DNA from: GCA-2689995 sp964529325 | GTDB taxonomy: Bacteria > Fidelibacterota > Marinisomatia > SCGC-AAA003-L08 > GCA-2689995 | Reading direction: 5' to 3' | Assembly (NCBI GenBank): GCA_964529325.1 | Contig: CAZGWH010000089.1 | Location: 1-5,056, forward strand | Length of the DNA: 5,056 nucleotides | Part shown: positions 1-5,032 of the stretch, piece after piece | Layout: each line of letters opens with the position of its first letter | Position numbering within the stretch: position 1 is the stretch's first letter | Program-made: the position numbers and the translations under genes | The notes under the pieces: generated by a model | What the model saw: the letters and a program-made list of their open reading frames with translations, nothing else | The model's database searches: none | What the model was told of the DNA's origin: nothing

Positions 1-54
1 CCCCCGACCCGCTGATTACAAATCAGCCGCTCTGGCCAACTGAGCTACAATGGC
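1..54 (-). tRNA. tRNA-Thr (anticodon UGU), 3' end cut off by the window edge
   Basis: Read on the minus strand from position 54, the sequence folds as a tRNA. It has a 7-nt acceptor strand GCCATTG, then TA, a D-stem GCTC/GAGC enclosing the loop AGTTGGCCA (with A14, GG18-19 and A21), and G26. The anticodon arm is GCTGA-TTTGTAA-TCAGC, with anticodon TGT at positions 20-18. The 5-nt variable loop GGGTC and the first T-stem strand GGGGG follow, and the window ends there. The T-loop, second T-stem strand, acceptor 3' strand and any CCA lie outside. U33 and the purine after the anticodon are as expected. Anticodon UGU reads ACA and other ACN threonine codons. The gene has the same orientation as cysS and starts about 115 bp beyond its stop. 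Confidence 0.95.
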
Positions 55-70
55 TTATCAACTATCTAAA

Positions 71-93
71 TCCGTGGTGTAGCAGAGCTTCGC
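71..93. other. GC-rich islet in the cysS/tRNA-Thr spacer
   Basis: This 23-bp stretch has 14 G/C bases (about 61%), while the spacer on its right side is almost entirely A/T. On the minus strand it ends in GCGAAGC (93-87), a sequence known from DNA biophysics to form a very stable mini-hairpin. The rest (CTGCTACACCACGGA) has no strong partner nearby. It lies where the leader of a tRNA precursor would be if transcription starts near 87. It could be a tRNA leader, an eroded half of an interspersed palindrome, or a remnant of another structured RNA. I do not recognise it. Confidence 0.3.
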
Positions 94-123
94 AAATTAG
101 GATAAAAAGAAAATATAAACCAA
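94..123 (-). promoter_or_regulatory. possible promoter for the tRNA-Thr gene
   Basis: On the minus strand a TTGGTT hexamer (123-118) is followed after 18 bp by TAATTT (99-94). This resembles a -35/-10 pair and would place a start near 87, about 33 nt before the mature tRNA 5' end. The -10 box is also close to, but does not exactly match, the TAnnTTTG type of Bacteroidetes promoters. In such AT-rich DNA boxes of this quality arise by chance, so this is only a candidate. Confidence 0.25.
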
Positions 124-125
124 AC

Positions 126-154
126 TTGTTTTTAAAATATTTCTAAAAAAACAA
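126..154 (-). terminator. possible weak terminator after cysS
   Basis: Inverted repeat TTGTTTTT (126-133) and AAAAACAA (147-154) with a 13-nt loop, starting about 15 bp beyond the cysS stop codon. In the cysS transcript it would form an 8-bp hairpin with a single G/C pair, followed after a few bases by the T-rich stretch GTTTATATTTTCTTTTT. Position and downstream U-richness suit an intrinsic terminator. The stem is very weak, so it may be only a product of the A/T composition. Confidence 0.3.
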
Positions 155-169
155 TTTTATTTTCAAATC

Positions 170-1561
170 CTATTTTCGCTTCCAAATTGTACCATTTGAA
201 GTATCCTCCAAAACGACCCCTAAAGCATCTAATTCAACCCTTATTTCATCAGCTTTTGCCCAATCTTTATTTGCACGGGCATCCACTCGCTGTTGAATTA
301 ATTCATCTATATTACAATCTAAAATTTCTTCAGGACATTCAACTACATTTAATATTGAGTCTATTGTACACAGTGTATTTATTGCACACTCAGCAGATTT
401 CCTTGAAATTTTATTATTATCTAATAATAAAAAGACTTCATTTACCCAAATAAATAAAACACCTAAAGCACCTGAAATATTTAAATCTTCACCTAATGTT
501 TTTCTAAAATCAGCAATCATTTTATTACATTTTTCTTCTACACTTCCATTAGATTCCAAATCTACACAAAGTAATCTTCTTCTTAATTCACGCAATCTAT
601 TAATTGCTTTTTGAGATGCTTTTAATTTTTCAAATGTAAAATTTAATTCTTGTCGATAATGCGTTGAAAGAAGCGTATAACGAATTGATTCTGCTGAATA
701 CCCTTTTTCGATTAACTCTGGAATCTTATAAAAATTGCCCAATGATTTACTCATTTTATCACCATTCACTAATAAGTGTTTGTTATGTAGCCATACATTC
801 ACAAAAGCACTATTTGTTGCAGCACAACTTTGAGCTATTTCATTTTCATGATGAGGAAAAATATTATCTACACCACCACAATGAATATCAAAATGCTCTC
901 CCAATAAATCCATTGACATTACGGAACATTCTAAATGCCAACCCGGGCGACCTTCTCCCCATGGTGAATTCCAAAATATATTACCATCTTCTTTTTTTTT
1001 CGCCTTCCATAAAGCAAAATCTCGGGCTTCTTCTTTTCCATATTCATCGTTTTCAACTCGTTTACCAACTTTTTGACTATCAGGATCTAAGTTTGCCAAT
1101 TTTCCATATTCTGGATATTCTGATATTTTAAAAAAAACAGATCCATCTCCTGTTTTATAGGCTACACCTTTTTTCTCCAAAACCTGAATTAAATTAATCA
1201 TTTTTTTCACATAATCTGTTGCACGAGGATAATTATGTGCCGGTAAAATTTTCAAAGTACGAATATCATCATGGAAAATAGCAGTGTATTTATCGGTTAC
1301 TTCATTAAGTGAAACCTTTTCTTCATTTGCTCTACGAATTGTTTTATCATCAATATCGGTAATATTCATTACATGGTGAACATCAAACCCTGAAAACTCT
1401 AAAAACCGACGCAATAAATCTTCAAACATATATGCTCTAAAATTTCCAACATGAGCATAATTATAAACAGTTGGTCCACATGTATATAAACCAACCTTTC
1501 CCTTTTCAAGAGATATAAATTCTTCTTTTTTTCGGTTCAATGTATTGTAAAAAGTTATCAT
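170..1561 (-). CDS. cysS: cysteinyl-tRNA synthetase (CysRS)
   Basis: Cytoplasmic class I aminoacyl-tRNA synthetase that activates cysteine with ATP and charges tRNA-Cys (EC 6.1.1.16). The 463-residue product has the usual bacterial length. The N-terminal Rossmann catalytic domain carries YTCGPTVYNYAHVGN (26-40), giving zinc ligand Cys28 and the HIGH-type motif HVGN (37-40). It continues with NITDIDDK (66-73) and ARDFALWK (179-186). GWHLECS (207-213) has zinc ligand Cys212, and GGVDNIFPHHENEIAQS (229-245) has ligands His237 and Glu241. The KMSKS loop is exact at 269-273. Helical tRNA-binding (DALR-type) and C-terminal regions follow, ending in the typical ADEIR-x-EL ... LEDT-x-GTIWKRK. All four zinc/cysteine-binding ligands are present, so it should be functional. 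The start is fixed by alignment (MITFYNTLNRKKEEF is the usual N-terminus) and abuts the ddl stop with no spacer. No good Shine-Dalgarno is seen, so it is probably translated by coupling to ddl. An A9 run encodes Lys188-190. Stop codon is TAG. Confidence 0.98.
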   Translation of the reverse strand: MITFYNTLNRKKEEFISLEKGKVGLYTCGPTVYNYAHVGNFRAYMFEDLLRRFLEFSGFDVHHVMNITDIDDKTIRRANEEKVSLNEVTDKYTAIFHDDIRTLKILPAHNYPRATDYVKKMINLIQVLEKKGVAYKTGDGSVFFKISEYPEYGKLANLDPDSQKVGKRVENDEYGKEEARDFALWKAKKKEDGNIFWNSPWGEGRPGWHLECSVMSMDLLGEHFDIHCGGVDNIFPHHENEIAQSCAATNSAFVNVWLHNKHLLVNGDKMSKSLGNFYKIPELIEKGYSAESIRYTLLSTHYRQELNFTFEKLKASQKAINRLRELRRRLLCVDLESNGSVEEKCNKMIADFRKTLGEDLNISGALGVLFIWVNEVFLLLDNNKISRKSAECAINTLCTIDSILNVVECPEEILDCNIDELIQQRVDARANKDWAKADEIRVELDALGVVLEDTSNGTIWKRK

Positions 1562-2473
1562 CTAAATTGCCAACCTTATAATTTTTTTAAGTAATTTTTC
1601 AAATGAAATATTATTTGCTTTGCCTGCTTTCGGAATTAAACTTGTACTCGTCATCCCTGGGAGTGTATTTATTTCCAACATATAATATTCACCTTTTTCA
1701 TTTAATCGATAATCAATTCGAGAATAATGTCTACAACTCAATCCCTTATGAAGTTTTAATGCATCTTTTTGCATTTTTTCAGCAAGCACATTATCAATTT
1801 TAGCAGGACATATATATTCACTCATCCCTAATTTATACTTGCAATCATAATCATATAAATCATGCTCTGGAATAATTTCAACAATAGGTAAATAATCATT
1901 TCCTAAAATTCCTACAGTTAATTCTCTTCCAGGTATAAATGCTTCAACCATAATTTCATCTGAATATTGAAGTGCAAATTTTAATGCTTGCTCGCATTCA
2001 TTTTCAGTTTTTACAATTGATAATCCAACCGTTGAGCCCTCATTGGAAGGTTTCACGACAATTGGATACCCAAGTTGTGCAATATCAATCTTTAGCTTTT
2101 CAATATTTTCATTTTTATTATACATCAACCAATTTGGAGTCGAAATATTTAATTTTTCTCCAATAATTTTAGTCGCATTTTTATCCATTGCCAATGCTGA
2201 AGACTTTGAATCTGAACCTGTATATTGAATTCCATTTTTTTCAAACAGTGATTGAATTTCACCATTTTCACCCTCGCCACCATGAAGTGCAATAAAAACT
2301 AAATCTGTTTTTTTTAATTGCGGAATATAATCTTCAATATTATTTTCATATTGAAGTAATTCAACATTTAATGATGCCTTTAAACAGTCGTAAATTGCCT
2401 TACCCGTTGATAATGAAACTTCTCTTTCAGAAGAATTCCCACCACATAATATAATCAGTTGTAAATCGTTCAT
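1562..2473 (-). CDS. ddl: D-alanine-D-alanine ligase
   Basis: Cytoplasmic ATP-grasp enzyme that joins two D-alanines (EC 6.3.2.4) to make the dipeptide that MurF adds to the peptidoglycan precursor. At 303 residues it matches the short DdlB class (about 306 in E. coli). The N-terminal domain has CGGNSSEREVSLSTG (10-24), with Glu16 at the first D-Ala site, and ALHGGEGENG (62-71). The ATP-grasp region has MDKNATK (96-102) and KPSNEGSTVG (141-150), with Lys141 and Ser147. The omega loop YDYDCKYK (207-214) carries Tyr213, the tyrosine tied to dipeptide rather than D-Ala-D-Lac synthesis. RID (252-254) and LEINTLPGMTSTSLIP (266-281) supply Asp254, Glu267, Asn269 and Ser278 for Mg-ATP and substrate binding. 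All expected catalytic residues are present. An in-frame TAA sits directly before the ATG, so this is the furthest-upstream start. The TAG stop directly precedes the cysS ATG, indicating one operon. It is not next to mur/fts genes within this window. Confidence 0.97.
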   Translation of the reverse strand: MNDLQLIILCGGNSSEREVSLSTGKAIYDCLKASLNVELLQYENNIEDYIPQLKKTDLVFIALHGGEGENGEIQSLFEKNGIQYTGSDSKSSALAMDKNATKIIGEKLNISTPNWLMYNKNENIEKLKIDIAQLGYPIVVKPSNEGSTVGLSIVKTENECEQALKFALQYSDEIMVEAFIPGRELTVGILGNDYLPIVEIIPEHDLYDYDCKYKLGMSEYICPAKIDNVLAEKMQKDALKLHKGLSCRHYSRIDYRLNEKGEYYMLEINTLPGMTSTSLIPKAGKANNISFEKLLKKIIRLAI

Positions 2474-2497
2474 TTATGGAAAATTTAGGGCATGAAA

Positions 2498-2524
2498 TTT
2501 ATAATTCTATTAACACTTAGACAA
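2498..2524 (-). promoter_or_regulatory. possible promoter for the ddl-cysS operon
   Basis: On the minus strand TTGTCT (2524-2519) is followed by TATAAA (2503-2498) with a 15-bp spacer, or by the overlapping TAAATT (2501-2496) with a 17-bp spacer. Transcription would start near 2490, leaving a leader of less than 20 nt before the ddl ATG. That fits a group that makes little use of Shine-Dalgarno sequences; no clear one is visible (the bases before the ATG read TTTTCCATAA). The AT content makes chance matches likely. Confidence 0.3.
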
Positions 2525-2602
2525 ATGAGAAACTTTAGAAAAATTAAAAATTAATTGATTTGAGTAAAAATTATGATGTTATAATTTTGAGAATGAATTA
2601 TC

Positions 2603-2627
2603 TTAACTTAAAAATATATTAAGTTAA
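2603..2627. terminator. AT-rich inverted repeat downstream of the secreted-protein gene (possible terminator)
   Basis: A 9-bp perfect inverted repeat, TTAACTTAA (2603-2611) and TTAAGTTAA (2619-2627), separated by 7 nt. It begins about 28 bp beyond the stop codon of the secreted-protein gene. The stem has a single G/C pair. No clean T-tract follows immediately in the minus direction (GATAATTCATTC comes next), although T-rich stretches occur further on near 2541-2570. It could be a weak terminator, an RNA-stabilising 3' hairpin, or chance. Confidence 0.25.
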
Positions 2628-2655
2628 TTCTATTGGGTCAATTTTTTTAATAGAT

Positions 2656-4995
2656 CTATTTAACCAACATCAATTTCTGAGTTTGTGTAAACATACCTGC
2701 ATCTAACTTCACAAAATATAATCCACTTGGAAATCCTTCGGCAGACCATTGAACAGAATGAAATCCAGACTCAATTTGACCATCGATTAAAGTTTCAATT
2801 AATCGACCATTGATGTTATATATTTGTAGAGTCGTTACGCGTAACGACTCTACTGCAGGAATACCAAATTTAATCGTCGTTACTGGGTTAAAAGGGTTGG
2901 GGTATGCTGGATGTAAGGCATAATCTGTCGGGATAACAATTGTGTTACCTGTAACAGTTGCTACTTCTGAAACTAAAAGGTTTCTAAAGCCGTCAAGGTT
3001 AGCATTGAGTGGAATAGATTCTCCCGAAGTTTTTACCAGTCTCAATGCTGGAATTTCACCTTCTTCTAAAAAGCCAATCGTTTGTTCACTGATATCTCTT
3101 CCCATTACGGGTAATACAGTCATTTCAGGATTATACACTGCTGAGCCGACTAGTATATCATTATTGTAAGCTAAGATTAAATCATCGTCTTCTGGCTGTT
3201 TACCGTCTATGGTTATTTCATCTATCAAGTAAAATGCTTGGTTAGTGGATTGGTTAAACTGGTATTCTTCTGGAAGTTTATTCTCTGTAATTTCTTTAGA
3301 TATAGGTTCTACACTTTCACAATCACTGCCCCATTGAAAAGCAGAGTTCGCTACATTTGCATTTAGCCAATACCCTTTTTTCTTTTCTAATGTAGTTAAA
3401 TTACCCGACCAACCAGCATCCATCAAAAACAATCCCTGGCCTTGGCCTAATATAAAACTATATAATCCTGATAATACTTCACCTCCAAGAGCATCAATCG
3501 TAAGAGCATTATCTTCTCCTGCATAAGAAATTAAATTATTACCGTTACCCAAATTATAAGCCAAACATTCATCGGAGAATTTATTTATCTCAAATTCAAA
3601 GTCACAGCTACTACTTGCATTAATCCAATATCCTGATAAATTATCTACATTATTTAAATTACCACTCCATCCATCTTCGGTATTAAATAGTCCAAGACCT
3701 TGACCTAATATAAAATATATTTCATTTCCACATTCTTGTTCTATTGCATTAATAAAGGTTTGAGTATTATCATCAAATAAAGGTCCAGGTAAACTTATTA
3801 AATTATTCCCACCTGTTATACTTAATGTCGCTGTATAAAAACAGCTATCATCATCAATTTCGGCTTCTACATTATAATTATTTGCAGTAGCATCCGTACA
3901 TCCAAATTTCTTTAATGAAAATGTACTGTCACTTTCATCAAAAGAAGTATTTCCAAAATTATCTGTAGCTGTTATTTTAAATGATATATTTTCTGATACT
4001 ATTTCAGGTAAAGTCATATTTTGTAACCCTGATGTTGTTTGATTTGAAAGTGTAGTAACACTAGTACCATTTTCATTAATATTGATGGTTACAGGAGTTT
4101 CATTAAAGCTATCATCCGTTGCAAGCCATTCAGCTTGAATAATTTCACCACTTGGTAAAATACCTCCATCATTTGGTGAGAACCATTCAACAGTAGGTGA
4201 TTTACTATCTAAATATAGAAAAGCTAAGTCGCCCTGAAACTGTATATCTTCAATGGGTAATAATTCAAAAACATTATCAGATACATCTTCTCCTACATTT
4301 CCATAAAAATCCATAGCCGTTATTTTAATTAGTACATCTTCTGATATTTCATTTGGGATTTCGATAGTACTAGAACCTGTATTTTCGACTTGGCTTAATT
4401 CATTAAAACTATTACCTGCATCGGTAGAAATTAAAATATGGATATCATTACTTTCAAGTTCTTCATCACTTACCGTCCATAAAACAGGAAGCTGTTCATC
4501 AATAGTATAACTTTCTCCTCCATTGGGTGTGATTACAAAGACGACTGGAGATTTACTATCTAAAGTAAAACCCGTTACTTCTCCCGTTATGGAAATAGGA
4601 TCTAAAAAGCCTATATAAAATACTTCAGATTGTGTCATTGCTGTATAACCAAAATCATCAGTTAGCGATAATGTAAAATAAGCCGTTGTAAATTCCACTT
4701 GAGGTAAGTTAAATAAATAACTTGTCTCATCATTTAAAATATATTCTTCTAATAATGTATTATCATTATTATATAGACTTAAAATTAATCCATCTATTTG
4801 TGGACTATCTTCTTCTAAAGACCATTGAGCATTAATACTCTCTCCAGAATCAAAATACTCTCCACTATTTGGGTAAGTCCACGATAGTATAGGCGGTTTT
4901 GAATCTAGACTAATACCTGTAATTTCACCAAGTAGGGAAATAGGGTCTTGAGCTATTAAAAATGTAAAGTTTATTAATATTATTATTTTCTTCAT
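2656..4995 (-). CDS. secreted multidomain protein with type IX secretion sorting domain
   Basis: Predicted extracellular or surface protein of 779 residues; its ligand or activity is unknown. It starts with a short signal peptide, MKKIIILINFTFLIA, probably cut after Ala15. Three Ig-like repeats of about 115 residues follow (17-131, 132-247, 248-364). Each opens with an LDSK-x-P header and a PN-x-GE/GG turn; copies 2 and 3 end in an ITAxDxxGN strand and copy 1 in LTDDFG. Next come GCTDATANNYN...DDDSC (365-385) and two copies of a GNNLIS...FILGQG...GWSGNL...GYW domain (396-460 and 485-546). A beta-rich region (about 575-683) contains DDDLILAYNNDILVGSAVY and LPVMGRD. The C-terminus (693-779), with YPNPFNPVTTIKF, LQIYNINGR, SGLYFVKL and QKLMLVK, matches the type IX/Por type A sorting domain. 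That domain directs export across the outer membrane and cell-surface attachment or release. The protein is acidic and Asn/Ser-rich, as expected for an exported protein. A 28-bp palindrome lies inside the sorting domain. The ATG is preceded only by a weak purine stretch, AAAGAGA. No frameshift is seen. Stop codon is TAG. Confidence 0.93.
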   Translation of the reverse strand: MKKIIILINFTFLIAQDPISLLGEITGISLDSKPPILSWTYPNSGEYFDSGESINAQWSLEEDSPQIDGLILSLYNNDNTLLEEYILNDETSYLFNLPQVEFTTAYFTLSLTDDFGYTAMTQSEVFYIGFLDPISITGEVTGFTLDSKSPVVFVITPNGGESYTIDEQLPVLWTVSDEELESNDIHILISTDAGNSFNELSQVENTGSSTIEIPNEISEDVLIKITAMDFYGNVGEDVSDNVFELLPIEDIQFQGDLAFLYLDSKSPTVEWFSPNDGGILPSGEIIQAEWLATDDSFNETPVTININENGTSVTTLSNQTTSGLQNMTLPEIVSENISFKITATDNFGNTSFDESDSTFSLKKFGCTDATANNYNVEAEIDDDSCFYTATLSITGGNNLISLPGPLFDDNTQTFINAIEQECGNEIYFILGQGLGLFNTEDGWSGNLNNVDNLSGYWINASSSCDFEFEINKFSDECLAYNLGNGNNLISYAGEDNALTIDALGGEVLSGLYSFILGQGQGLFLMDAGWSGNLTTLEKKKGYWLNANVANSAFQWGSDCESVEPISKEITENKLPEEYQFNQSTNQAFYLIDEITIDGKQPEDDDLILAYNNDILVGSAVYNPEMTVLPVMGRDISEQTIGFLEEGEIPALRLVKTSGESIPLNANLDGFRNLLVSEVATVTGNTIVIPTDYALHPAYPNPFNPVTTIKFGIPAVESLRVTTLQIYNINGRLIETLIDGQIESGFHSVQWSAEGFPSGLYFVKLDAGMFTQTQKLMLVK
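2659..2919 (-). other. type IX secretion C-terminal sorting domain (residues 693-779)
   Basis: The sub-region encodes the sorting signal recognised by the type IX (Por) secretion machinery. Visible landmarks are PAYPNPFNPVTTIKFGIP (696-713), LQIYNINGRLIETLI (723-737), SGFHSVQW (743-750), PSGLYFVKLDAG (756-767) and the terminal TQKLMLVK (772-779). The stretch between GIP and LQIYN (residues 714-722, AVESLRVTT) is encoded by the palindrome and departs from the usual short loop at this place. In known systems this domain is cleaved or linked to lipopolysaccharide after export. The window does not contain the por/sprA machinery genes. Confidence 0.88.
2826..2853. repeat. perfect 28-bp palindrome inside the sorting-domain coding sequence
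   Basis: The left arm GTAGAGTCGTTACG (2826-2839) is followed without spacer by its exact reverse complement CGTAACGACTCTAC (2840-2853). Symmetry stops at both ends (T2825 against T2854). The core TTACGCGTAA and arms contain five CpG dinucleotides, unlike the AT-rich surroundings. In the reading frame of the secreted protein it is read as V-E-S-L-R-V-T-T-L (residues 715-723), with its last base starting the Gln724 codon. It has the form of a small interspersed palindromic element, comparable in kind to the Rickettsia palindromic elements known to sit in frame within genes. A protein-binding site is the alternative. Its presence elsewhere in the genome cannot be seen here. Confidence 0.8.
3358..3543 (-). 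repeat. second GNNLIS/FILGQG/GWSGNL/GYW unit of the secreted protein (residues 485-546)
   Basis: This copy reads GNNLIS (485-490), FILGQGQGLF (514-523), GWSGNL (528-533) and GYWLNA (541-546). The landmarks from FILGQG onward lie exactly 86 residues after those of the first unit. At the DNA level positions 3440-3457 match 3698-3715 of the first unit in 17 of 18 bases, which points to a fairly recent internal duplication or strong selection on the motif. A cysteine follows the unit (Cys559) and one precedes it (Cys477), suggesting a disulfide that closes the domain. Function unknown. Confidence 0.8.
3616..3810 (-). repeat. first GNNLIS/FILGQG/GWSGNL/GYW unit of the secreted protein (residues 396-460)
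   Basis: This copy reads GNNLIS (396-401), YFILGQGLGLF (427-437), GWSGNL (442-447) and GYWINA (455-460), followed by Cys464. The pattern of a glycine-rich turn, conserved tryptophans and a closing GYW suggests a compact beta-rich extracellular module. I recall similar modules in surface proteins of marine FCB bacteria but cannot name a family. It directly follows the GCTDATANNYN...DDDSC linker. Confidence 0.8.
3904..4947 (-). repeat. three tandem Ig-like repeats in the N-terminal half of the secreted protein
   Basis: Copies lie at 4603-4947, 4255-4602 and 3904-4254 (about 115 residues each). Copies 1 and 2 open with DPIS-(L/I)-x-GE-(I/V)-TG-x-x-LDSK-x-P. Copy 3 has a diverged opening (IQFQGDLAFLYLDSKSP) but keeps the LDSK core. 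Each then has a PN-x-G(E/G) turn, a central W about 15 to 18 residues on, and a late strand of the form IKITAMDFYGN or FKITATDNFGN. This is the layout of bacterial Ig/fibronectin-like stalk domains that begin with PNGGE (Kre9/Knh1-like in some databases). They probably hold the downstream domains away from the cell. Function beyond spacing or adhesion is not evident. Confidence 0.72.
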
Positions 4996-5014
4996 ATTGT
5001 TCTCTTTTCTATTT

Positions 5015-5032
5015 AAACCGTTAAAACGGTTT
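5015..5032. promoter_or_regulatory. inverted repeat upstream of the secreted-protein gene (possible operator or leader hairpin)
   Basis: AAACCGTT (5015-5022) and AACGGTTT (5025-5032) form a perfect 8-bp dyad around a 2-bp centre, 19 bp before the ATG. The compact, nearly uninterrupted symmetry and CCG/CGG core look like a site for a dimeric regulator (LacI-family operators have this general form), which would place it to block transcription of the gene. As RNA it would give a 6-bp hairpin with a 6-nt loop just ahead of the ribosome-binding region. It could also be the end of an upstream unit. No regulator gene is in the window. Positions 5033-5056 show nothing else I can support. Confidence 0.4.

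Noticed and set aside
187..453. Open frame on the plus strand opposite the 3' part of cysS
   Set aside because: It lies wholly within the well-supported cysS gene on the other strand. The translation is rich in Leu, His, Tyr and Pro as expected of an antisense shadow, and shows no motif.
664..1131. 155-codon open frame on the plus strand
   Set aside because: It is antisense to the CysRS catalytic domain, whose zinc and KMSKS residues are intact. The translation is His/Leu/Tyr-rich without a recognisable domain or ribosome-binding site.
1603..2228. Several short plus-strand open frames opposite ddl
   Set aside because: They are antisense shadows of a complete D-Ala-D-Ala ligase gene with low-complexity translations.
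1562..2473. Possible Van-type D-Ala-D-Lac or D-Ala-D-Ser ligase instead of a housekeeping ligase
   Set aside because: The omega loop carries the tyrosine (Tyr213) typical of D-Ala-D-Ala ligases, the length fits DdlB, and no vanH/vanX/vanR-like neighbour is present.
2555..2585. Promoter-like TTGATT ... TATAAT pair on the plus strand
   Set aside because: The spacing is 19 bp and no plus-strand gene follows; such boxes are expected by chance in this AT-rich spacer.
2826..2853. Palindrome as an intrinsic terminator
   Set aside because: It lies well inside an intact coding sequence about 170 bp before the stop, and no T-tract follows it on either strand.
2942..3169. 75-codon plus-strand open frame opposite the secreted-protein gene
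   Set aside because: It lies inside a continuous 779-codon gene with clear domain content on the other strand, and has no supporting signal.
3358..4947. CRISPR-like or satellite DNA repeats
   Set aside because: The repeats are protein-level domain duplications of 60-115 residues with diverged DNA; there are no short regular repeats with unique spacers.
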